DNA of 64,000 nucleotides from Bacteroides ovatus (GTDB lineage: Bacteria > Bacteroidota > Bacteroidia > Bacteroidales > Bacteroidaceae), in contig NZ_CP012938.1 of the NCBI RefSeq assembly GCF_001314995.1, forward strand, positions 2,418,001-2,482,000, read 5' to 3'. Positions 15,819 to 23,517 of the stretch are shown in pieces. Numbering within the stretch: the first letter of the stretch is position 1; every line of letters starts with the position of its first letter. The notes under the pieces are model-generated. The model was not told the origin of the DNA and made no database searches. It was given only the letters and a program-made list of their open reading frames with translations. The translations under genes were made by a program, and so were the position numbers.

Positions 15819-16427
15819 TCATACACAAACATTCAAATTATCAGGTTTCAGGTGTTCGTCAATATAACGGATACCGTCCATCTTAAAAAGCCCCCGCAGA
15901 AGCGTATAGTTCAACATACGCTGTACCAGGTACGGGGTGCCTTGCAAGCTGCTCTGGTAGATGACCTCCTGCAAATCCGGTGCAAAACGGTCGGGATCGA
16001 CTCCGGGAAGCAGATAACCGCAAATCTTACAATGCGTCAAGACATCAATCAACTGCTGCAACCAGAAAGCCTCCTCCCGCTCGAAAGCAGCACGGTATTC
16101 CCTGTCGGCAGCAATATCCATCAGCAACTTCTTCCCCAGCGAATGAAGCAGGGTGAGATAGCCATCCACTGTGATGAAAAGTGCCTCCATGCACGAGCTG
16201 TCCATCCGTATCTGTTTTTGCTGGATCCGGCTTCTGATTCCGTTGGCAAAATCAGAAAGACAGACACGGAACAGACTCGTTTTGCTGGGAAAGAGCTTGT
16301 AGAGTGTCCGCTTCGACATCTTCATTCCCCTGGCTATATCATCCATCGTCAACCCGTCGGCACCATGCTGGTACATTTCCCGCTTGGTGTAGTCGAGTAT
16401 CCGGCAACGCAGTGTTTCTGGATTCAT
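15819..16427 (-). CDS. TetR/AcrR family transcriptional regulator of the RND efflux operon
   Basis: I start at ATG 16425-16427 because TAGGGAGG lies 7-11 bp upstream, a strong Shine-Dalgarno sequence that is rare in Bacteroides; an upstream in-frame codon would add nine residues. The N-terminal helix-turn-helix is 'LDYTKREMYQHGADGLTMDDIARGMKMSKRTLYKLFPSKTSLFRVCL' (residues about 9-55), the standard TetR_N pattern with the YxLFxSK signature. The remaining 140 residues are an all-helical ligand domain. It follows the outer-membrane factor gene, with its ribosome site overlapping that gene's stop codon, so it is co-expressed with the pump and is likely a local repressor by feedback. Confidence 0.88.
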   Translation of the reverse strand: MNPETLRCRILDYTKREMYQHGADGLTMDDIARGMKMSKRTLYKLFPSKTSLFRVCLSDFANGIRSRIQQKQIRMDSSCMEALFITVDGYLTLLHSLGKKLLMDIAADREYRAAFEREEAFWLQQLIDVLTHCKICGYLLPGVDPDRFAPDLQEVIYQSSLQGTPYLVQRMLNYTLLRGLFKMDGIRYIDEHLKPDNLNVCV

Positions 16428-16437
16428 ACATACCTCC

Positions 16438-17802
16438 CTACATACGGCCGCCACCCAATGCCTGATACAAAGTGATTACGCCTTGGATTTCGGTAAAGCG
16501 GTTCGCTACTTGTGACAGTTGCGCGTTGAGCAACGTCTGTTGGGCGGTCAATACTTCCAGATAAGTGGTGTTGCCATGTTTCATCAACAGGCTTGTGCTT
16601 TTGGCTGCTGTTTGCAGGGAAGCCACCTGCTTGTTGTAGTAGTCGGCTTTCTCGCGGGCAGTCTGGTACTGCACCAGTGCCTCGTTCACTTCCACGCCTG
16701 CGTTCAGCAAGGTCTGTTCGAAACTAAGGCGGGCTTCCTCCTGTTGGGCTTTCGCTATTTTCAGTTGGGCGATGTTCGCTCCTTTATTAAACAAAGGCTG
16801 CGTCAGGGAAGCCACGGCGGAGGCCAGGAACTTACCCGGGTTGACAATCATGCTCCCTGCACTGTTGGTCCACCCTGCGCTGCCGCTCAACGTGATGGAA
16901 GGATAGAAAGCGGCACGTGCGGCATTCGTTGTATAGAAAGCCTGTGCCAACGAAAATTCTGCGCTACGCACGTCAGGACGGTTGGCAAGCATCTGTAAGG
17001 GAACACCCACGGAGAAGTTTTCCGGCAACTGTTGATTTCCCAATTTGCCACGCTGTATTTTGTGAGGAGTTTCTGCCAGTAAAAGTGCCAGTGAATTTTC
17101 CGCCTGATTGATTTGCTCTTTCAGGTCGAGTACGGTGGTACATATATTGAAGTAGGTAGCCTCCGTCTGCGCCAGTCCGGCCTCATTCACCATCCCGGCC
17201 TTTTTCATGGCACGGGTGGCATTCACACTTTCTTTCCAGGCAGCTTCGGTAGCCACAGCTATCTCATACTGCGAATCGAGCATCAGCAAGGTGTAATACG
17301 TATTGGCAACGGATGCTACCAACTGCGTCTTGACAGCCTGTTCATATTCCTTGCTCTGTTCGTAGGCAGCTTTCGCACGACGCTTTGCTGTTGTCACCTT
17401 TCCAAAAATATCCAGTTCCCACGAAGCAGTCACGGGCAGCGAATAAGTTTGTGTAGCCTTTCCACGGTCGAAGCTGCTGGCAGCTCCTTCCGGTGCCAGA
17501 AACAAAGAAGGCAGATAAGACAGTTTGGACGTCAACAGCGTGGCTTCCGCTTCTTTCACACGCAAATGGGCAGTCTGCATATCGGTGTTGCGCAAGAGTG
17601 CCGAATCCACCAAATTCTGCAGATAAGGGTCGGTAAAGACCTCCCGCCACGAGAGGTTACCGAAGTTTGCCGTATCGGTGGCAGCAACAGACTCGCTGCC
17701 GTAAAGTCCTTCGGGAACTTCCGATACCGGTTTGTATTTATTGTAGATACCGCAACTACTCAATATAAGCGTTGCTGCGGACAGAATGATTATTTTTCTC
17801 AT
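16438..17802 (-). CDS. RND efflux outer-membrane factor (NodT/TolC family)
   Basis: At 454 residues with lipobox LSSC (Cys 17) this is an OprM/NodT-type lipoprotein channel. It has the two repeated outer-membrane-efflux domains, each with long alpha-helical stretches ('AKRRAKAAYEQSKEYEQAVKTQLVASVANTYYTLLMLDSQYEIA' and 'AKAQQEEARLSFEQTLLNAGVEVNEALVQYQTAREKADYYNKQVASLQ') and the 'NRPDVRSAEFSLAQAFYTTNAARAAFYPSITLSGSAGW' signature near residue 275. The trimeric channel would join the inner-membrane pump through the adaptor encoded upstream. It lies 42 bp after the pump gene and is followed by the tetR gene. Confidence 0.95.
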   Translation of the reverse strand: MRKIIILSAATLILSSCGIYNKYKPVSEVPEGLYGSESVAATDTANFGNLSWREVFTDPYLQNLVDSALLRNTDMQTAHLRVKEAEATLLTSKLSYLPSLFLAPEGAASSFDRGKATQTYSLPVTASWELDIFGKVTTAKRRAKAAYEQSKEYEQAVKTQLVASVANTYYTLLMLDSQYEIAVATEAAWKESVNATRAMKKAGMVNEAGLAQTEATYFNICTTVLDLKEQINQAENSLALLLAETPHKIQRGKLGNQQLPENFSVGVPLQMLANRPDVRSAEFSLAQAFYTTNAARAAFYPSITLSGSAGWTNSAGSMIVNPGKFLASAVASLTQPLFNKGANIAQLKIAKAQQEEARLSFEQTLLNAGVEVNEALVQYQTAREKADYYNKQVASLQTAAKSTSLLMKHGNTTYLEVLTAQQTLLNAQLSQVANRFTEIQGVITLYQALGGGRM

Positions 17803-17844
17803 TAGTTCTTATTTTAATTCAGGTCTAAAACCTTTAATCATCAA

Positions 17845-20800
17845 TTATTCTTTTCCAGCTTTAGATTTTTCTTCCTCGCTCACTTTGATTTCTTCTTCAA
17901 TCTGCCAGTCATGCGTCGGGACGCTCTGCACGGGACGCAAACGTTCCTGCAACCACTGGAAAGCAATAAACAAAGTAGGCACGATGAAGAGCAACGCCAA
18001 CGTACCGATGGTCATACCACCTACTACACCCGTACCCAATGAACGGTTACCGTTGGCTCCCACTCCACTTGACATCATCAACGGGAACAGACCGAAAATC
18101 ATCGTCAATGCCGTCATCAGAATCGGACGCAGACGGGCTTTAGCCGCACTGACCGCAGAAGCAATCAGCCCCATACCTGCTTTACGACGTTCGGCAGCAT
18201 ATTCCGTCAGCAAAATAGCCGTCTTCGCCAGCAGACCGATCAACATAATCAAACCTGTTTGCAGATAAATATTATTCTCCAGTCCGAACATCCAGGCGAA
18301 AAGGAAGCTACCCATCAATCCGCAAGGCACACTCAAAAGCACAGCGAACGGAATAATGAAGCTCTCATAAAGCGCACTCAAAATAAGGTAAATCATCAGG
18401 AAGCAGATACCGAAAATAATGATCGTCGTACCGCTCTGCTGGTTTTCCTCACGGGTGATACCTCCGTAATCATAGCCATAGCCTTTCGGAAGAGACTGTT
18501 CGGCAGTTTCCTGCACAGCCTTGATGGCGTCTCCCGTACTATATCCGTCGGCCGGCATCGCATTTACCGCAATGGAGTTATACATATTGAAACGGCTCAA
18601 CGATTCCGCACCGTAGCTACGGGTCAGCGTAACGAACTGGCTCAATGGCGCCATCTCTCCATTCGACATACGCACAAAAGCATTATCGAGGGAAGTTTCG
18701 TCCAAACGGAACACCGGATCGGCCTGAATCATGACACGGTACACTTTAGAGAAACGGTTGAAATTGGACACATACTGCCCACCGTAATAACCGGACAGCG
18801 TACTCAACACAGCGTCGGGCGTGATACCTGCACGCTTACATTTAGCCGCATCCACCTCTACCGTCCACTGCGGATAGCGAACGTCGAACGTCGAATAAGC
18901 CATCGATATTTCAGGCCGCTGGTTCAAAGCTCCCAAGTATTGCTGGGTGGTGGTGAAGAACTCGTTCATATCACCGCCCATCTTATCCTGCATGTGGAGT
19001 TCGAGCGCATTACCCATACCGTAACCCGGAATCATACCCGGAGAGATGGCGAACACACTGGCATCCTTGATATCAGCCGTACGCGCATATACCTGACCGA
19101 TCACCGACTGCACATTGTCCTCATCACCCGGACGTTCGTCCCACGGTTTCAGTTTGAGAATCAACATACCGAACGAACTACCCTGTCCTGCCAACAATCC
19201 GTAACCGGCCACTTTCTGCACGTGTTTCAGTTGAGGTATTTCTATCAGGCGTTTTTCGATACGTTCCATCACCTTATCCGTCGTTGTCAGCGAACTGCCT
19301 GCCGCTGTACTCACATTGACGAAAATAACACCCTGATCCTCGTCGGGTACCAGACTGGTCTTCGTGTTATTCATCAGTAACACAAGCAATACCACGGAAC
19401 AAGCCAGCAACGACCATGTCAACCATCTGCGCTTGATAAAGAACAATACAATCGTCTTATATTTATCCACCATCATATCGAAAGCCGAATTGAAAGCCTT
19501 ACGGAAGCGTGCCGCAAAGTTGTTCTTCTGCGTTCCGTCTTCATTAATATAAGGTTTCAGCAGCAATGCACACAAAGCCGGACTCAAAGTCAACGCGTTA
19601 ATAGCGGAGATACCTACCGCAACCGCCATCGTCAAACCGAACTGGGTATAGAACGTACCGGAAGTGCCGCCCATGAAGGACACCGGAATGAACACCGCCA
19701 TAAACACCAGCGAAGAGGTGATAACGGCATTACTGATACCTTTCATAGCGTCGATACTTGCCATATATGACGACCTGTAGCCCACATCGAACCGCGCCTG
19801 CACCGCCTCGACGACAATAATGGCATCATCCACCACCGTACCGATAACGAGCACTAGCGCAAACAGGGTCAGCAGGTTGATACTGAATCCGGCTATCGCC
19901 ATGAAAGCAAACGTACCCACCAGGGAAACCACAATTCCGACCAGCGGAATCAATGTAGAACGGAAGTCCTGCAAGAAGACGTACACCACAAGGATAACCA
20001 GGATGATAGCCTCGATCAACGTTTTCACCACCTCATGAATGGAAGCGAACAGGAAGTCGTTGGAGCTCATCATCTGCGTCAGTTCCACGCCTTTCGGAAG
20101 GTCTTTACTTGCCTCTTCGAGGAGTTTGTCGATATTCTGGTTTACTTCGGTCGCATTGGAACCTGCCGTCTGGAACACCATACAGGATACACCCGGATGA
20201 CCGTCCATACCACCGTGGTAAGCGTAGCTGTCCTGTCCCAGTTGGATATCGGCAACGTCTTTCAGTTTCAAGACTTCGCCATTGTCGGTGGAACGGATGA
20301 CGATATCCCCGAATTCTTCGGGAGTAATGAGACGTCCGGTGTACTTCATCGTATACTGATAAGTCTCATCGGAATTTTCACCGAACGAACCGGTAGCCGA
20401 TTCGATATTCTGCTCGGCAAGCACACCGGTGATATCGGACGGAATCAGTTTGTACTGTGCCATCACGTCCGGTTTCATCCATACACGCATACTATATTCA
20501 CCGCCCATAATCATCAGGTCGCCCACACCGGAGATACGAAGAATCTGCGGTTTCAGGTTGATGCTGATATAGTTGGACAGGAAGTTCTCGTCGTAACTGT
20601 CGTCCGGACTATACAATGAGAACATCTGCAGAATACTCGTCTGACGCTTGGAAGTGGTCACACCGACCTGGGTTACCTCCGCCGGAAGTTGTCCCGTAGC
20701 ACGTGATACACGGTTCTGCACGTTGACAGCCGCCATATCGGGGTCTGTGCCCTGCTTAAAATAGACGGTGATGCTCACCGAACCGGAATTGGTGGCGGAG

Positions 20801-21042
20801 GAAGTCATGTAGGTCATGTCTTCCACTCCGTTGATCGCCTCTTCCAAAGGCGCAATAACACTCTTCTGCAATGTTTCCGCACTGGCGCCATAATAGGTGG
20901 TACTCACCATAATGGTAGGCGGAGCAATATCGGGATACTGCTCAACGGGCAAGCTGAACAGCCCGATGATACCCACTACGACAATCGTGATAGAGATGAC
21001 TGCCGATAATACGGGGCGTTCTATAAAGGTTCTTAAATTCAT
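17845..21042 (-). CDS. RND multidrug efflux pump, inner-membrane permease (AcrB/HAE1 type)
   Basis: This 1065-residue protein has the full RND layout: TM1, a large periplasmic loop, TM2-7, a second loop and TM8-12. The proton relay is present, with two Asp in 'VLVIGTVVDDAIIVVEA' (TM4) and Lys in 'GLLAKTAILLTEYA' (TM10). 'GIIGLFSLPVEQYPDIAPPTIMVSTTYYGASAETLQKSVIAPLE' is the standard HAE1 opening. It should export hydrophobic or amphiphilic compounds such as bile salts, dyes and antibiotics, driven by protons. The 18-bp spacing to the adaptor gene shows an operon. The C-terminus is a charged tail ('EEEIKVSEEEKSKAGKE'). Confidence 0.97.
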   Translation of the reverse strand: MNLRTFIERPVLSAVISITIVVVGIIGLFSLPVEQYPDIAPPTIMVSTTYYGASAETLQKSVIAPLEEAINGVEDMTYMTSSATNSGSVSITVYFKQGTDPDMAAVNVQNRVSRATGQLPAEVTQVGVTTSKRQTSILQMFSLYSPDDSYDENFLSNYISINLKPQILRISGVGDLMIMGGEYSMRVWMKPDVMAQYKLIPSDITGVLAEQNIESATGSFGENSDETYQYTMKYTGRLITPEEFGDIVIRSTDNGEVLKLKDVADIQLGQDSYAYHGGMDGHPGVSCMVFQTAGSNATEVNQNIDKLLEEASKDLPKGVELTQMMSSNDFLFASIHEVVKTLIEAIILVILVVYVFLQDFRSTLIPLVGIVVSLVGTFAFMAIAGFSINLLTLFALVLVIGTVVDDAIIVVEAVQARFDVGYRSSYMASIDAMKGISNAVITSSLVFMAVFIPVSFMGGTSGTFYTQFGLTMAVAVGISAINALTLSPALCALLLKPYINEDGTQKNNFAARFRKAFNSAFDMMVDKYKTIVLFFIKRRWLTWSLLACSVVLLVLLMNNTKTSLVPDEDQGVIFVNVSTAAGSSLTTTDKVMERIEKRLIEIPQLKHVQKVAGYGLLAGQGSSFGMLILKLKPWDERPGDEDNVQSVIGQVYARTADIKDASVFAISPGMIPGYGMGNALELHMQDKMGGDMNEFFTTTQQYLGALNQRPEISMAYSTFDVRYPQWTVEVDAAKCKRAGITPDAVLSTLSGYYGGQYVSNFNRFSKVYRVMIQADPVFRLDETSLDNAFVRMSNGEMAPLSQFVTLTRSYGAESLSRFNMYNSIAVNAMPADGYSTGDAIKAVQETAEQSLPKGYGYDYGGITREENQQSGTTIIIFGICFLMIYLILSALYESFIIPFAVLLSVPCGLMGSFLFAWMFGLENNIYLQTGLIMLIGLLAKTAILLTEYAAERRKAGMGLIASAVSAAKARLRPILMTALTMIFGLFPLMMSSGVGANGNRSLGTGVVGGMTIGTLALLFIVPTLFIAFQWLQERLRPVQSVPTHDWQIEEEIKVSEEEKSKAGKE

Positions 21043-21060
21043 GAATGATTCCTCCTTGGT

Positions 21061-22263
21061 TTAATTTTCAGTAGTAGTTGCCGGAGACTTCGTTGTTGTC
21101 TCTGTTGATGAGGATTGATTAGCATTTGTCACTCCTGCCACTGGAGTTTGAGCAGCCTTTGCCTTGACCGGAGTACCTTCACGAAGCAAACCTACTCCTT
21201 CTGCCACGATCACATCTCCCGGTGCCAATCCTTCATCTACAATAAATTCCCGACCGCCATTGACACGGGTCACTTGTACCTGGCTGGATTGAGCCTTGCC
21301 GTCCACTACCTTATAGACATATCTCTTATCTTGTATTTCGAAAGTGGCAGCCTGTGGAATGGTCAGCGCAGCTGTTTTTTGAACAGGAACAATCACATTA
21401 CCCGCACCACCGCTATGCAGCAATCCTTCCTTGTTCGGGAAAACTGCACGCAGGCTGACCGTACCCGTCGAACGGTCGATCACTCCGCTGATAGATTCAA
21501 TCTGTCCCCGTTCGGAGTAGGCTGACTTATCGTTCAGTTGCAGGTCGATGGCAGGCATATTTTTCAATGCTTCCTCTTTAGAACCGTATTGGCGGATCAG
21601 TCCCAGTAATTGGTTTTCCGTCATGGAGAAGTAGACGTACATATCCGAATTGTCGGAAACGGTAGTCAACGGCTGGGCAAGAGCGGAACTAACCAAAGCT
21701 CCTACACGGTAAGGCAACGTGCCTACCACTCCGTCGGCCGGACTTTTCACAACCGTATAAGAAAGATTATTGCGGGCACTCACTTCCTGCGCCTTGGCCT
21801 GTGCCAACTGTGCTTTGGCAGCCAACAGGGAGTTTTTTGCCGTACTCAAATCGAAAGAGGAAATTACGTTCTCTTTATACAGTTCCTCTTTACTGTCATA
21901 CGTCAGTTGCGCTGTAGCCAGAGAGGCCTTGGCCGATTCAACGTTTGCCACTGCCGTCTGCAAAGCAGCTTCATACGGCACTTGGTCGATGATGAACAAT
22001 GTCTGTCCGTTCTTTACACGCTGCCCTTCCGTTACACAGACTTTAGTCAGCGTACCACTTACCTGGGGGTAAATATCAATATCCTGACGTCCGCGGATGG
22101 TCGCCGAGTAGGCGCTTGAAATCATCCGGTCGGCCGGAGAAACGGTCATCACTTCGTATTCTGTTTCCATTTGTGCCGGAGGAGCTTGTTTACAGCCCGT
22201 AGCAGCTACCATACAGCAGAGCAACAATAGCCCTTGCTTCACTTTACATACCTTTTTACTCAT
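21061..22263 (-). CDS. RND efflux periplasmic adaptor (membrane fusion protein)
   Basis: The 400-residue lipoprotein (lipobox ATGC, about Cys 24) has the adaptor order. A barrel-sandwich half ('IDIYPQVSGTLTKVCVTEGQRVKNGQTLFIIDQVPYEAAL') is followed by an alpha-helical hairpin (about 100-165, 'AKASLATAQLTYDSKEELYKENVISSFDLSTAKNSLLAAKAQLAQAKAQ'). Then come the second lipoyl half ('SPADGVVGTLPYRVGALVS'), a beta-barrel and a membrane-proximal domain ('PQAATFEIQDKRYVYKV'). A Ser/Thr-rich tail ends the protein. It bridges the pump and the outer-membrane channel. As the first gene of the operon it lies opposite the AraC regulator, with a 158-bp shared control region. Confidence 0.96.
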   Translation of the reverse strand: MSKKVCKVKQGLLLLCCMVAATGCKQAPPAQMETEYEVMTVSPADRMISSAYSATIRGRQDIDIYPQVSGTLTKVCVTEGQRVKNGQTLFIIDQVPYEAALQTAVANVESAKASLATAQLTYDSKEELYKENVISSFDLSTAKNSLLAAKAQLAQAKAQEVSARNNLSYTVVKSPADGVVGTLPYRVGALVSSALAQPLTTVSDNSDMYVYFSMTENQLLGLIRQYGSKEEALKNMPAIDLQLNDKSAYSERGQIESISGVIDRSTGTVSLRAVFPNKEGLLHSGGAGNVIVPVQKTAALTIPQAATFEIQDKRYVYKVVDGKAQSSQVQVTRVNGGREFIVDEGLAPGDVIVAEGVGLLREGTPVKAKAAQTPVAGVTNANQSSSTETTTKSPATTTEN

Positions 22264-22297
22264 TTTCTGTTACCTATTTAACTATTTTTGAACGCGG

Positions 22298-22305
22298 CAA
22301 AGGTA
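22298..22305 (-). promoter_or_regulatory. possible -7 element of the RND operon
   Basis: On the minus strand this reads TACCTTTG, 35 bp before the adaptor start. No exact TTTG is found 18-21 bp further upstream (TTTC is nearest), consistent with a promoter that needs an activator such as the divergent AraC protein. That last step is inference. Confidence 0.45.
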
Positions 22306-22393
22306 GACTGTTTTCTTCATAGGAAACTGGACTTAGTATCTTCAGTTTTGTTCATTTTAGGAACATTAAAACCGATATTTAGTGAAAAAGTCC

Positions 22394-22401
22394 TATTTTT
22401 G
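22394..22401 (+). promoter_or_regulatory. possible -7 element of the araC-type gene
   Basis: TATTTTTG fits TAnnTTTG and is 21 bp before the ATG at 22422. No good TTTG partner is seen at the normal distance. Confidence 0.45.
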
Positions 22402-22421
22402 TACCCAAAATAAGAACAACA

Positions 22422-23270
22422 ATGGAATCAAAAAACTCTAGCCTAGCCATACTTCATGAACCGTTCGTTGCCGGAATGGACGAAAACCTGTCTCCAATTA
22501 TGCAACGCCTGTGGAAACTGGAAGGGGGTGCCATCTATTTTTGCAGAAGCGGATGGGCACACGTCACAATCGACCTGAAAGACTATGAAATAGTAGAAAA
22601 CACTCAAATCGTGCTCTTGCCGGGAACGATTATCCGCATCAATGGCAACAGCAGCGATTTCACAGCTTCTTTCTTCGGATTTCCCAAAGAAATGTTTCGC
22701 GAAGCCTGCCTCCGTTTCGAGCCGATCTTCTTCCGGTTCATCAAAGAAAAACCGTGCTATACACTCAAGGATGAAAGCACAGGAGCAATCAACGGGTTAA
22801 TGCGTGCCACAACAGCTATATACAACGATCGTGAAAACCGTTTCCGCAACCAGATCGCCAAAAATCATCTCCAGTCGTTTATGCTGGATATTTATGATAA
22901 GTGTTACCGCTACTTCGACCGACAGGAAATCGAAGGAGGAAGCCGGCAGGATGAAATCTTTAAGAATTTCATCGCACTGGTACATGAAAACTGTATCTCA
23001 CAACGGGAAGTGACTTTCTACGCCAGCAAACTGTGTATCTCCACCAAATACCTGACAGGTATTTGCAAAAGCGTGACGGGCGAGGCTGCCAAAAAGATTA
23101 TCGACGACTTTGCCATCCTGGAGATAAAAGTGTTGCTTCAATCCACCGGACTGACGATTCAGGAAATAGCCGACCGACTTGGTTTTCCCGATCAGTCGTA
23201 TTTAGGAAGGTACTTCAAACGGCACGAGGGAATGTCGCCGAAAGAGTATCAGAGTAAGTATTCTATCTAA
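22422..23270 (+). CDS. AraC family transcriptional regulator, divergent to the efflux operon
   Basis: The C-terminal 95 residues contain the two AraC helix-turn-helices: 'VTFYASKLCISTKYLTGICKSVTGEAAKKIIDDF' and 'LTIQEIADRLGFPDQSYLGRYFKRHEGMSPKEYQSKYSI', the second being the family signature. The N-terminal 170 residues form a cupin-like sensor ('GGAIYFCRSGWAHVTIDLKDYEIVENTQIVLLPGTIIRI'). The regulator reads away from the RND operon across a 158-bp gap holding both putative -7 boxes, so it may control the pump and itself. The ligand is unknown. A strong hairpin terminates the gene. Confidence 0.92.
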   Translation: MESKNSSLAILHEPFVAGMDENLSPIMQRLWKLEGGAIYFCRSGWAHVTIDLKDYEIVENTQIVLLPGTIIRINGNSSDFTASFFGFPKEMFREACLRFEPIFFRFIKEKPCYTLKDESTGAINGLMRATTAIYNDRENRFRNQIAKNHLQSFMLDIYDKCYRYFDRQEIEGGSRQDEIFKNFIALVHENCISQREVTFYASKLCISTKYLTGICKSVTGEAAKKIIDDFAILEIKVLLQSTGLTIQEIADRLGFPDQSYLGRYFKRHEGMSPKEYQSKYSI

Positions 23271-23303
23271 TCAAGTAAAATAATCTTTTATTATTAGATT
23301 ATT

Positions 23304-23355
23304 AGGCACGGATTACGCGGTTCTTTTATTAACTAAAACCGTGTAATCCGTGCCT
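23304..23355. terminator. long hairpin after the araC-type gene (dispersed-type repeat sequence)
   Basis: AGGCACGGATTACGCGGTT (23304-23322) pairs with AACCGTGTAATCCGTGCCT (23337-23355) with one G:T pair. The stem is 19 bp with a 14-base loop. From memory, sequences of the form GGCACGGATTACACGG recur between genes in many Bacteroides genomes, so it may be both terminator and a member of a repeat family. Confidence 0.7.
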
Positions 23356-23399
23356 CCATTTATTTTATTAATTTGTATTTATCGCACAACACAGATTGT

Positions 23400-23443
23400 T
23401 AACAGATCTGTAATACTATCTTAATCTGCCTTGCATTCCTTTG
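23400..23443 (+). promoter_or_regulatory. promoter region with three 11-bp-phased TAA repeats (possible PhoB box)
   Basis: TAA occurs at 23400-23402, 23411-23413 and 23422-23424, exactly 11 bp apart, in contexts GTTAACAG, TGTAATAC and CTTAATCT. A -7-like TTCCTTTG follows at 23436-23443. PhoB-type regulators bind 11-bp direct repeats that take the place of the -35 box. The downstream operon encodes a phosphoesterase, so phosphate control is plausible but unproven. Confidence 0.35.
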
Positions 23444-23517
23444 CACCGTGAAACAAAAACACGGGTGTGAATAACTTTATTTCATTTAATAAATTAAAAG
23501 AAGCAAGGTAAAAGATT

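Noticed and set aside
18259..19380. 373-codon ORF on the + strand inside the RND pump gene
   Set aside because: It is antisense to strongly conserved AcrB-type sequence, has a His/Thr/Arg-rich composition and is a shadow.
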